Both the position numbers and the translations under genes were made by a program. Shown in pieces: positions 24,801 through 49,755 of a DNA stretch of 64,000 nt. Source of the DNA: Eublepharis macularius (taxonomy: Eukaryota > Chordata > Lepidosauria > Squamata > Eublepharidae); NCBI RefSeq assembly GCF_028583425.1, contig NC_072807.1, positions 29,703,001-29,767,000 of the forward strand, given 5' to 3'. Within the stretch, counting starts at the first letter, position 1. Each line of letters starts with the position of its first letter. The notes under the pieces were generated by a model that saw only the letters and a program-made list of their open reading frames with translations, ran no database searches and was not told the origin of the DNA.

Positions 24801-25312
24801 CAACAAGGGGCACCTAAGATGTGTCTGTCTCTCTCTTTCACATTGCCAAACTGCAAGCCACTTTTCATGCTCAGCCCATCTTTAAAGACTGGCAAGAAAG
24901 GTAGGATCGGCCTGGTGTGAATTAGGAAAAAACGCATTCCAAGAGCACATATATTACAGGATTGCAACTTGAAAGCCATGATCCAGCTAGCATTTTAGAG
25001 GTACCGAGGATTTGCAAGTCTGTTGTGGAGGCTTCTGCCTCTGGGCCTGTTCCAAGACAGCCCCTCTCAACATACCACAGGTGCTTTCTTTTAAAAAACC
25101 CTGAATATAAAAAGAATTTTATGAGTGCTGAAGGGCCAAACCCCCACTGTATGTGCAAATCTACTAACGTGTCTCTTTGTATCATGGCAGTCATCTTTCA
25201 TAAGAAATATAGCTGCTCTAAAGGAACCGAGTCATAACTGACACCTTTTCATTTGTTTTCTTTCTCAACTCACACAGTTCGCAAGAGAAGGGTGGAAGGA
25301 GACCATCAGTAA
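3730..25312 (+). CDS. TMOD3: Tropomodulin-3, complete spliced coding region (9 coding exons)
   Basis: TMOD3 caps the slow-growing (pointed) ends of actin filaments together with tropomyosin in the cortical and erythroid membrane skeleton. The nine coding exons (3730-3855, 4555-4711, 13086-13208, 14933-15022, 16158-16288, 16600-16707, 17534-17677, 18931-19075, 25278-25312) join in frame with GT-AG introns into 352 codons plus TAA, the usual length of the family. Family knowledge places the first tropomyosin-binding helix at about residues 1-38, the first actin-binding segment at about 48-95, the second tropomyosin site at about 109-144, and the leucine-rich-repeat cap with terminal helix from about 165 on. 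Visible hallmarks include [44 protein letters not shown] and KNNDL. The middle segment ([10 protein letters not shown], then GSSNG) and the ending VEGDHQ match TMOD3 better than TMOD1, TMOD2 or TMOD4. The start ATG sits in the exon beginning at 3660. The upstream non-coding exon is outside the window. Confidence 0.97.
3930..4125 (-). repeat. MIR-like SINE, antisense, in TMOD3 intron 2
   Basis: It has the MIR layout in reverse: gtaataactcattattgcag, a central core, tgagatttgaagcggagac for the B-box region, and tgtacaccagct at the head. Confidence 0.55.
4555..4711 (+). CDS. TMOD3: TMOD3 coding exon 2 (residues 43-94)
   Basis: Acceptor ttttgcag ends at 4554 and the donor is GT at 4712. The exon encodes [13 protein letters not shown] through PYTGEKK, the first actin-binding segment. 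It ends one base into the Gly-95 codon. Position 71 is Ala (codon gca, 4639-4641), where the mammalian protein has Ser. Confidence 0.96.
4808..4904. repeat. 97-bp foldback hairpin in TMOD3 intron 3
   Basis: Arms 4808-4852 and 4860-4904 (45 bp each) are complementary at 39 of 45 positions around a 7-base loop. The best block contains agtcaagcaagttta. No terminal repeat or target duplication was recognised. Confidence 0.8.
7490..7905 (+). repeat. LINE 3' end (L2/CR1-like)
   Basis: It ends with aatccaccttgagtctcagt, then gacagattataaatgacataaataaa, a typical untranslated LINE tail followed by an A-rich end. Upstream, ttattcaaaaaggctttt is also typical of this class. Confidence 0.55.
10225..10420 (-). 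repeat. MIR/CORE-like tRNA-SINE, antisense, diverged
   Basis: catcccggaaggtaggctag, then cagagtggggatttgag and gccacaccacaccagct follow the order of the better copies at 11318 and 33140. Confidence 0.55.
10601..10640. repeat. Short tandem duplication (20 bp x 2)
   Basis: gtttgtaataatacaaagca is followed at once by gtttgtaataatacaaactg. The unit itself contains an inverted gtttgta/tacaaac. Confidence 0.75.
11318..11557 (-). repeat. MIR/CORE-like tRNA-SINE, antisense, well preserved
   Basis: It contains cacaacaaccctgtgaagta, then ggcccaagatcacccagcga, ggggatttgaacctgggtct and the antisense tRNA head taaccactgcaccacactgg. It is the best representative of this SINE in the window. Confidence 0.8.
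11610..11815 (-). repeat. tRNA-Ala-like SINE, antisense
   Basis: It starts gtgaatcaggccattggtct, has ggtctttcccaacacctgcc, and ends with gggattgaaccatcagatg and a decayed anticodon region. It is the same family as 51541-51745. Confidence 0.6.
13086..13208 (+). CDS. TMOD3: TMOD3 coding exon 3 (residues 95-135)
   Basis: Acceptor gaacag ends at 13085 and the donor is GT at 13209. It encodes [12 protein letters not shown], then [14 protein letters not shown] and TDTELCDLA, the second tropomyosin-binding segment. An 8.4-kb intron precedes it. Confidence 0.96.
14933..15022 (+). CDS. TMOD3: TMOD3 coding exon 4 (residues 136-165)
   Basis: Acceptor ctgatag ends at 14932 and the donor is GTGAGT at 15023. 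It encodes [19 protein letters not shown] and then [11 protein letters not shown]. This linker is the most paralogue-specific part of the family and supports TMOD3. Confidence 0.94.
15560..16055 (-). repeat. MIR/CORE-like tRNA-SINE, antisense, split by a MITE
   Basis: The left part (about 15560-15610) is gcctgctcttcctcccaagg. The right part (15906-16055) continues with attttatcctcccaacatta, cccaagatcatccagtga and ctaacactctgacc. The hAT MITE at 15611-15897 interrupts it. Confidence 0.6.
15611..15897 (+). mobile_element. hAT-type MITE, family D, nested inside a SINE
   Basis: Termini TAGGGATCCCAGGT and complement ACCTGGCAACACTA, with a perfect 8-bp target duplication TGTACGTG (15603-15610 and 15898-15905). 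The centre has an inverted repeat (catgcttcacagcag at 15731 and its complement near 15769-15783). The flanking sequence on both sides belongs to one antisense MIR-like SINE. Confidence 0.88.
16158..16288 (+). CDS. TMOD3: TMOD3 coding exon 5 (residues 166-209)
   Basis: Acceptor cattcag ends at 16157 and the donor is GTAACC at 16289. It encodes [19 protein letters not shown], then [13 protein letters not shown] and DVNLNNIK, the entry into the leucine-rich-repeat cap. It ends in phase 0. Confidence 0.96.
16600..16707 (+). CDS. TMOD3: TMOD3 coding exon 6 (residues 210-245)
   Basis: Acceptor aattcaag ends at 16599 and the donor is GTGAGT at 16708. It encodes [19 protein letters not shown] and [14 protein letters not shown], part of the leucine-rich repeats. 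It has phase 0 at both ends, so skipping this exon would keep the frame. Confidence 0.96.
17190..17280 (-). repeat. Dispersed 'ctttaaggtgc' repeat fragment
   Basis: taccttaaagacccaactaa, then tttcgagagtcaaagctccc matches a widely dispersed reptile repeat. Further pieces in this window are at 666-715, 33720-33862, 53428-53480, 58070-58145 and 62470-62545. Confidence 0.5.
17534..17677 (+). CDS. TMOD3: TMOD3 coding exon 7 (residues 246-293)
   Basis: Acceptor tttttcaag ends at 17533 and the donor is GTAAGT at 17678. It encodes [33 protein letters not shown] and [11 protein letters not shown], further leucine-rich repeats. It has phase 0 at both ends. Confidence 0.96.
18075..18240 (-). repeat. 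MIR/CORE-like tRNA-SINE, antisense
   Basis: cctcacaacaacccagtgag, then ggcccaaggtcactcagcga and gattcaatcctgacc, ending in a degraded head. It lies in TMOD3 intron 8. Confidence 0.65.
18931..19075 (+). CDS. TMOD3: TMOD3 coding exon 8 (residues 294-341)
   Basis: Acceptor ttataacag ends at 18930 and the donor is GTAAAG at 19076. It encodes [19 protein letters not shown], then [14 protein letters not shown] and ITKNNDL. This is the last repeat and most of the C-terminal helix that contacts the filament-end actin. Family members have LGT where this protein has FGQ. Confidence 0.95.
19930..20310 (+). mobile_element. LINE-derived ORF fragment with a C-terminal Cys-rich motif
   Basis: The frame encodes [38 protein letters not shown] and [17 protein letters not shown]. 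It resembles the C-terminal end of a non-LTR retrotransposon ORF (CPC...C, then an 'LADxxP...VAKF' block) and is homologous to the fragment at 23165-23490. It is a 5'-truncated dead copy inside TMOD3 intron 9. The exact LINE clade cannot be named. Confidence 0.6.
21538..22150. repeat. Long LINE-associated repeat ('atattccgccctcc' type)
   Basis: It begins agatttatattccgccctcc, then ggctcagggcggattacaat. It has a GC-rich inner part (cctgccgggccctggtctca, gttccaccaggctggggcca) and ends gaaccttgaacctgattcgg. There is no ORF of note. Related short pieces are at 22360-22395 and 30575-30668. It is probably an untranslated part of a LINE. Confidence 0.6.
22531..22549. repeat. (CAA)n microsatellite
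   Basis: About six CAA units in front of an antisense SINE. The complementary (TTG)n tract is at 23801-23821. Confidence 0.7.
22545..22790 (-). repeat. MIR/CORE-like tRNA-SINE, antisense
   Basis: gatttatataccgtccttca, then gcccattcagagcagtttac, tccaaggtcacccagctggc and the antisense head cttaaccactacaccaaact. Confidence 0.75.
22853..23058 (+). mobile_element. hAT-type MITE, family A (TAGGGTTGCCA termini)
   Basis: It begins TAGGGTTGCCAACC and ends in the decayed complement ggagctggcaatgctc. The flanking octamers AGAAGGGA (22845-22852) and AGAAGAGA (23059-23066) match at 7 of 8. The interior 'tctccaggcgacagagat' is shared with the copies at 30703, 32362 and 59527. Confidence 0.85.
23165..23490 (+). 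mobile_element. Second LINE-derived ORF fragment
   Basis: The frame encodes [20 protein letters not shown], then [18 protein letters not shown] and FYRYI. It shares the RFN(or HFN)...L.GRFL...CPC...C...FY order with 19930-20310. It is truncated on both sides. Confidence 0.6.
25278..25312 (+). CDS. TMOD3: TMOD3 last coding exon (residues 342-352, stop TAA)
   Basis: Acceptor cacacag ends at 25277. The exon reads [11 protein letters not shown] and then TAA at 25310-25312. The basic RKRR followed by VEGDHQ is the TMOD3-type ending. It is too short to appear as an ORF and was found by phase and homology after a 6.2-kb intron. Confidence 0.94.
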
Positions 25313-28300
25313 ACCTTCTCGACGCCCGATCTACACGGTTTGGAGAATGCAAAGCTCCTTGAGGCGTATCTGCTTAGCTTGGGCAATCACAAGACTTCTT
25401 TTTACCTGGGTAGAAGGGAAAAGACTGGAATCACCATTCCTTTTATTACTTTTTTTTGTAAAGTTATATTGATACACGTGGTAATCAACACATGTAGGTT
25501 TGAAACCTTGTAATCCCATCTGCCCAAGGTCAGTTTTTGAAAATGCTTCAAGACTTGGGTCTGTGTTTCCATCAAGGTAACTATATCAGTTCTAAAATCT
25601 CTGTGGTAGCTCCCTAGTAGCCATTAAAGATCATGAGCAAGCAGTGAGAACTGGGTGGGAGGGGGATCTGGAGTCCTCTTTTAATGACTTTATATATTTT
25701 TTTGAAAACAATGTCTTAATGAAAAAGGGATTCTTCATATGGAACAAAAGACTCTCTTAATACTTCCTTTGCCCTCCTTGTTCATGATACAGTCATTTAC
25801 AGTTAACCCCTTTTAACTTTAGTATGTTCCTACCAAGTGGAATGCTTTCTTGATAACGGAGATTAAAACTTGAAACTTCTTTTTTAAATAAGAGGAGATT
25901 ATTCCACTTTAAGGGGTGCTTCTGCTTTTTATCTTTTGGGATAAGCTACACTGATAAAAACAGAGATGGAGGGCCTTCAAGACTATGGCCAGATGCTGGT
26001 TTGGGTGGCTTACTATTTTTTTCTTCTGTTAACATGCAAAACAGGACACTTCAGCACTTTGTTCTGTTATGCCTAAACTGGATGTATTTATAGTCTTTTG
26101 GGTTTTTTTAAAAAAAATCTTTCATAACAATGGTGTTGGGTTATGTTCCTAGAGATGTAAAGATTATAGATACTGTTTGAAACGTCAGTGGGGGCCTGTG
26201 AAATGCAAGGCTTCGGGGCCAAATGTGCCAGTCACTGATCACTTGTTACACCAGATGCTTAATAAGCCCATTTTTTTCTGTGGACCGAGACATGGACTAC
26301 CTTTTTTTAATGTGATCCTCTAGCTGTGAACTTTTGACAGGCATAGCAAACTTTCTAGAAATACACGATCACACATTCTGGAACACCAGTGACCTGTGTG
26401 TACAGGCGCACCTGGTGATTTTCAAGTGAAAAGAACAGTTTTAAAAGACGTTTTAATAACACGTGCTTGATTCCGTCTTTTGAATTATCCTCCTTACAGA
26501 GGCTGACTAGATGGCTCCTGAATTTATGACTGGAGCTTTGAAGCCACTGTGAAAGAAGGCTCAGGTTAGAGTTGCCACTACGTTCATGCCGACCACTGAT
26601 TCTTACGGTTTCATGGTTTTTCACATGGGTGTGCAGGGCACAATCCCACAAGCTGGTCTTTAAACAAACTCTGCTGAAATATTGGAACATAGACAAATAG
26701 AATAAGACTCTCATGCTGCATTCTGATGGAACAATCAGCCATGGCTTACCATTAAGGAGTGAGCCGTGGAAAATTCCTTCGTGCACATCCTCCCTCCACT
26801 TGCCATAAAGCTTGGTTATTGAAGATTTCTTTCATTCACAACAAACCACAGTTGCCAATTATAGACAAATCACAAACTATGGTTTGTAAGTAAGAAACCA
26901 TTTAGGATTCAGGCAGGATGACAAATTGTGGTTTATTGTAAACCAGGAAGATGTCAGCTTCAGAACTGAGCATGAAGGGAGGGAGCATATTGGGAGCATA
27001 TGGATCCCAAGGACTTCCAAGGCTTATTTTTATCTGAATGCAGCCACAGGGTTAGTTGCAACTCATTTAAGTTCCAAGTTCTGGCTTCAGAAAAACTTGG
27101 CAACAAATGTGGCACCTCCACTTCAAGCACAATGTGTCTTTTTTTTTCTTGTTGTAAAATGTTTTGACTGTGCTGTTTGATGTGCATGAAAAAAGTTGCA
27201 CAGAGCAAAAACATCAGGTCATAACTCAGCATTTTTAGTAGAGATGAATTGCATATATTTTTATAATCACTTGATACTCAACTTTGACTTGGTAGCGTAC
27301 ATAAAATGGTCTCTATGGTAAAGGTTTCTGATCATCTGCTTTTCTTGGAAGTTCCTTTGAAATTGGTGAGACTTTCTGCCAAGTCAGTGAATGGAGCACT
27401 GCGGCAGGAGCTGTTTTGCTACCCAGCAAAGAGTGGGTTGGGACGAGGTTCTATTGCATCTTAATGTACAAACATAGTAACATTTTTAAATTTTGTTGTG
27501 CCCGTATGTATGCTAATAGAAATCATACTTGATTTTAAAATGATTTAGGGAAACAAAACTCATTCTTTTTTCACTTGCAACTCTTTTTAGCATTGTACAA
27601 CAAAACAAGGAATAAAATATAGTCCCAGTACATCAATAAATGCTTTTGAAAGTATCCAGTGCATGAATAATAACAGTATGCATAATTAAAAGTGCTGGGA
27701 TTGACGGCTTCTGAAAAACCAAAGATTGCCTGGGCCATGTAGCACTCTCAGTACCAGATGCAGCTCTTTTTCCCAGTCTTGATTTACAAAACGCATGTCA
27801 GCTTTGCAGTGTGTCCCAGATGTAGGTTGCAATCTGCCAAGGCCTTCACAACCCCAGTTTTTGGTAGCTTTATACACTTGGATTTGTCAAGCCCTTGGAC
27901 AGTGGTATGCTGGCAGACCCCAGAGACTGCAAAGTGACCGCTGTCGTGGACAGTATTTTAGTTGTCGCCTTACAGGTTGCATTCCCATATTCTGCATTTA
28001 TGTTCTTAACAAAATATTAGACCTGCAGTGCCAGACCTGAATAATTCTGTGCCCGAGTCTCATTGAAACCATTAGGCTTTAACCATCCATGGGAAGCATT
28101 GCACTCAGTCTTGGACAGATGGTGCTATACTCCTTTGACTATAAAGTTTTGAGGGTTGCTTCTACTGTACTGCAGTGCCTGGACAAGGGGGGAGGATCCA
28201 CCAGGCACTGCTTCTGCACAACTTCCATTCACACACAAAATGGCTTCTGCGAGGGCCCTCATATGTCCTACTAAAGTTGTTGCACAATGGGACTCCTAGA

Positions 28301-29290
28301 TGGCTGATCTCAATTTTTACAGTGCCTAATACTATTTCAAAGTTGTCAATGCAGTCAGTAAGTGTTTATTATGTTAGGTTGGATCTGTGTTGTCAGCCCA
28401 TTTGGTTTTGTCTGTCTTGTCTGATCAGCTTTGGGGCATATTGGTGTCAAGACTACTAATGACATTTTCAGTTAAAGCAGGTGGAAGGTACGTATTACGG
28501 GTAAGCTTTGTCATCCTCTATACTAGCCACGGTGGCCTGCAAATTTACCAGCAAACATGTCCTTCATAGAGATGGGAAGCCCACATGCAAGAGAATTCAG
28601 GATCATCAGGAATGTCATAGTGGGGTATTCTTTACTCCCGTAGTCAGTCTAAACAGAGTAAGCTGAGATGGAAAACTGCAAACTAACCCTCCAAGAGGGG
28701 CAGGAGGAATATCCAAATTGTGGAGTTGTTTTAACAGGTTCTGGCTGTGGGTGTGTTGCACCATTATTTGATCTATGGGAAACGGAGGCTTCCAAACTTT
28801 TGGGAACAGGCAAAAATACATGCTAAGAAAGAAGTGAGGCTTAGTTTTAAGGTCACATATGATTGATATAACCTTGCATATGACGCTGGTTCTGAAACAA
28901 ACACATACAAAGCTGGGCCAGCTGCTCAAAAGGTGAAACATTCAGTACATTTTACAGCCTAATGTTTCATAAATAAATTGCTTTAAAATATGCACTTACT
29001 GGTAAAATAATTAACCTCATAATTTTGTTGATCATCTTAAGTTCTGCTTTTAAGATCATGGATAAAACTTTTCCAATACTATACTGCCGAGAAATGTGCT
29101 TACACCCTTAATACTGTTTACAAACGTTATCTTCTGTTGTTTTTGATACAAATAATACTGTTTGTAAGCTATCAAGTATATAGATTCTGTTTTGGATGAA
29201 GCGTCTGTTGAAGAAATGGGAATGCATCCGAATGCCAGCACTGTATGCTGTCGTTATTGTAATAAAAGTAATCAAATGACATTTTTTGCC
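25313..29290 (+). other. TMOD3: TMOD3 3' untranslated region (probable extent)
   Basis: From the TMOD3 stop to about 29.3 kb the sequence is AT-rich, has no recognisable SINE or MITE copy and no plausible exon, as expected of a long 3' UTR. Possible poly(A) signals AATAAA lie at 27611, 27635, 28972 and 29261. I infer that the transcript ends after one or more of these. Mammalian TMOD3 is also known for a long 3' UTR. The exact end cannot be fixed from sequence. Confidence 0.5.
29261..29266 (+). terminator. TMOD3: Candidate distal poly(A) signal of TMOD3
   Basis: AATAAA after about 3.9 kb of repeat-poor sequence beyond the TMOD3 stop. Earlier candidates are at 27611, 27635 and 28972. Which one is used cannot be told from sequence. 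Confidence 0.35.
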
Positions 29291-30574
29291 AAGTATTATT
29301 ACTACAAAAGTGAACATATTTTTGGCTTGCTTTTGAGACAAAACCTTGTATCAATTTAAAATTCAAAACAGGGTGCCAAAGAGAAATGAAAATACGCATG
29401 CCAACGAAAAGATCGAGACTCAAAAGAAATGGGAGAACGGAAGAGGAAAGGGGTCAGTTTGGCAATTCTAGAACAAAGGGGCAATAAGTGGATATATTTC
29501 TTTTCTTTACCCTTGTTGGTAACAAATTTGAGTCTATGGGCTACATCAGAAAAAGACAAGCCACTGTGAAGGTGTGGGGACTGCAGCTTCAAGATGTGAA
29601 ATAGCCCTGAGTGATCCATCCAACAAGGTGTAGGGAAGAGAATCTTTAAGGTTCTCAGTTGGGTGGGGCTTCACGGCAAATTCTGGCCTATGGATTTTTT
29701 TTCATTTTTTCACTTCCTGCAGCTTCCACGTGTATGCACTCCCTGCATCAAATCATGGATGTAAAGATTTCTAAAAATGTTTTCTGACACAGGGACTATA
29801 ATACAAATAATCATATTAAGAGTTTTACATATATTTGCCAAATCTTGCCTAAAAGAATCACGGAAATCGTAGTTGGAGAAAATTCTTTACTGTTCATTAA
29901 AGTCTATTCCCTCCCCCACCCCGTACTGCAGAACTACAATTCCCTGGGTTCACTGAAAATGTGTGATTACAATGATTGTTCAAATCTATGATTCAAATAT
30001 GTCTGCATAGTGTGTTATATAACTTATTTTGATTTTTTTTAAATTAACTTTTCAGCCAAAAGCGGTTACCAAAACAGCTTACTGGAATTAAAATCACATG
30101 ACAACATTAATACATACCCAGTGTTCTCTTGTGGCGTGGGTGTGGTTGGGTGTGGTTCATTTGTGTTGGATTCAGGCACGATGAAGAGGTACTTGGGTAG
30201 AGTCTACCTTCCTTCTGATGGCCTCCTTGATGGGGGCAAGCCCTTGACCAGAACCAGATACTGTGTAGGTGAACCTGACTGCTGCTTGCTCCCCTCTTCG
30301 GTGTCCCACCAGGCAGCTGAAAGTTATGATTCCTAACCTCTTCAGTCATCACTATACATGCTCTATAGCAAAAGCCAAGTTAAACCCACACAGTAGAGTA
30401 ATAAGGATACCTTTTATGACATGGGAATTCCAAGTGAGAAAACAAAAATAGCTGACTATGTTGGTCCTCTTTGTTGTCTACTTTAGGACATCCTAGAATT
30501 CACCCAATAAATAGGGGGACCGACTGGAAGGAAAACAAAACCTGGAAAGATTCACTATTATTGTTGTTGTTTTT

Positions 30575-30668
30575 GTTGTTATATCCCGCCCTTCCTGCAA
30601 GCGGACTCAGGGCAGGTCACAACTTTGGATAAAATATACAGAGATAAAAACACAATAATTTAACACAG
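30575..30668 (-). repeat. LINE 3'-tail fragment
   Basis: ttatatcccgcccttcctgc, then ggactcagggcaggtcacaa is the antisense tail of the same repeat seen at 21538. Confidence 0.55.
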
Positions 30669-30702
30669 CCTTCTAACAAAACACCTGCTCACTGTATAAA
30701 AA

Positions 30703-30920
30703 TAGGGTTGCCAGCCTTCAGGTAGTGGCTGGAGATCCCCCGGAATTACAACTGGTCTCCAGGCCACAGAGATCAGTTCACCTGGGGAAAATAGCTACTT
30801 TTGGGGGTGGACTCGGTGGAATTATGCCATGCCAAGGTCCTTTCCCTCCCTAAACCCCACTTTCTCCACATTTCATCCCCTAGATCTCCAGGAATTCCCA
30901 ACTTGGAGCTGGTAACCCTA
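30703..30920 (+). mobile_element. hAT-type MITE, family A, intact copy
   Basis: 218 bp with termini TAGGGTTGCCAGC and complement GCTGGTAACCCTA. A perfect 8-bp target duplication TATAAAAA flanks it (30695-30702 and 30921-30928). It is non-autonomous, with no ORF. Confidence 0.92.
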
Positions 30921-32361
30921 TATAAAAACCATATAGCATCTGACGGAGGTGGAGGTGCAAGGTAATTCCACCACCATTTGGCTTATTTTACTTAGTGCAT
31001 CGATTGAACTTATAACCAGTACTATTAATAAGGACAACTATTATGATTTTTCCTTTGCTTTCAGCCTTTTGGCATCGGAGAGACATTTGATTAATCTTTG
31101 GTGTTTATGTTTTAAACTGAACAGGGTTTATTTTTGTTTTCATGCCCCAGGTGCAATTGATAGAAGTCATACCCTGTGCCCACCGAAGTCAGTAAGCTGA
31201 CTAAGGAAGCTGAAATCATACAAAACTCAATCACTTGAGAGTTTTCTCTCCCCACCTTCCTCGTTTTTAGAACATCCAACCTGAGTTAGAATTCTAGAGA
31301 ACTCAAGTAATTTGCACACCATGTTGTGTTAGTTCAGTTGGTTGTAATAGAATGTATTGCACAGGTTGGTGGGGGGATGTTAATATCCTAGGAATAGCGG
31401 CCAATCCTGGAGTAGGTGCAGGAAAATAGTTTCTTTGATCAGCTTTGTGAGCAAAGTGATCAACTCAGTTTTACTTGGCGGAAGGGAGAAGGAAATCAAC
31501 CTGCAGGGAATGCTCAGTAGCCTTTATGAAGGTCAGTTATTTTAAAATTCATTCTCTTATGCAACAAGTACACTCTGTTTCTTGTTATGTTCCTAAGTGT
31601 ATTCTTTGAAATGTCTATTTCCAAGCCAACCTTTCGATGCGTTGATGAATTAGGCTCAATAAAACTTTGAAGTTCTCCAGATGTGGGGGCAGGCAAATCT
31701 ACGATATTATAGTTTGAGATGCTCCTGAGAGATTTTGAAAGATAGTGAAACAGTTGCTTGCAGGCACTGTTTCCCCCATATTCCTCTTCCTCTCCCTTTT
31801 CTAACACATCTTACATTATTAACCCTTGCTATTAAAAAAAACTGCAACATTTCAGTAGTGTGTGGGGAAATGTCTTACTCGTTCCTAAGATTTTAGAGCT
31901 CTCCCTTTGTTTTCCTCAACACAAAGGGCTGGAGATCTTTTCTTTTAAACGGGTAAATTTCATCCTTTACTGGATATAATAAACACTTTTTTGCATATGG
32001 TCAAGTTCACCCCAATCAACCAGTTAGTCCAGATACAACCTAATTTTTTAAAATTTTCATAACGGAGATTGTGCTAAGTGATTTTTGGAGGAATAGCCAT
32101 TTTTAGGACCAAAAGCGTATGTGATGTCACCCAGCTGGCTTCAAGTGGAGGAGGGGGGAATCAAACCAGAGTCCGGCTTTTAACAACCAGAGGTTGTTAA
32201 AAGGCTCACTACTGCTTTTCTAGTGCATACAAAAAACAGTGAATGTGTGGAAGGATCCAAAAAGCAAAAGCAACACTTTTTTAGCCCGGCCAAGTCATTA
32301 AGCAGCAAGCAAGTTTGTGAGTTCGCTACAACTCTTCCTCAAGAAAAACTCAGCCTGAACG

Positions 32362-32561
32362 TGGATTGCTAAATCCAGTTTAGGCAGTTTCTGGAGATGT
32401 GGGCTGTAGCCTGGGAAGGGGAGGAAACTCTGTGCGATGTAATGCCAAAGAGACCACCACCTTAAAGCATCCATTTTCTCCAGGGCATCCGATCTCTGTG
32501 GCTGGGAAATCAGCAGTAATTCCGGGAGATCTCCAGGTTCAACCTGGTGGTTGGCAACCAA
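32362..32561 (-). mobile_element. Degenerate family A MITE upstream of the LEO1 promoter
   Basis: Read on the minus strand it follows the family A order: ggttgccaac, cctggagatctcccggaatt, cacagagat, ctggagaaaatgg. The target duplication is no longer recognisable. It ends about 190 bp before the ETS site of the LEO1 promoter. Confidence 0.75.
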
Positions 32562-32944
32562 AAAAGCAGCCTCCCTCCGCCATGTTCAGATTCGCTCAGA
32601 GGCTCCTGGAAGGCGAGGGGAGAATATAGAGTCAACCACCGCATCCCTAGAGGGTCCTTCCTTCCAAAATTGAACCCCTCTATATCCCAAGATAAAGGCT
32701 TTCGCCGTAGAACACTCCCGGACAGAGCGCCCGCCCTCAATTTTTAAACCGGAAGTTCAGGATTTTTGGTCGCTCTAGTGATGCTCTTCCGAGACTCTAT
32801 CGTTTGGAGTGTGAGGGAGGAAATTGTCGCTCGGACCGCCCTCTCAGTTGGTCGCGGCGTTCTTCCGTCATCAGACGGCGCCCATTTCCATTTTACTCTC
32901 GTTGTTCCGCTAACGGCTGGCACCGTAAATCGGCTTTCCTCGCC

Positions 32945-49590
<16,646 letters not shown>

Positions 49591-49755
49591 CACGCACAAC
49601 AAACCTACAAGTTGATGATAGAACTTTATATATAGGCTGTACAGTTTGGGGGCAACTCAGATGTAAGTAAATCCTAAAAGGATTTTTGTTTTGAGACCAA
49701 GGATACATGCTTCAGCATCTGTAATCCATGAATAAAGACTTTTAGTGGTCCTTTT
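49591..49755 (+). other. LEO1: LEO1 3' untranslated region
   Basis: A short tail follows the TAG. A canonical AATAAA at 49731-49736 is followed by a T-rich stretch at 49749-49761, consistent with cleavage near 49750. Confidence 0.75.
49731..49736 (+). terminator. LEO1: LEO1 poly(A) signal AATAAA
   Basis: It is the first AATAAA after the LEO1 stop, 141 bp downstream, with a U-rich element following. Confidence 0.75.

Larger units (their letters stand above)
29300..32700. other. TMOD3-LEO1 intergenic spacer
   Basis: It holds LINE-tail fragments at about 30040-30090 and 30575-30668, the intact family A MITE at 30703-30920 and the degenerate copy at 32362-32561. A short SINE-like piece at about 32125-32200 includes cacccagctggcttcaagtg and caaaccagagtccgg. 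No coding exon is visible on either strand. Confidence 0.6.
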
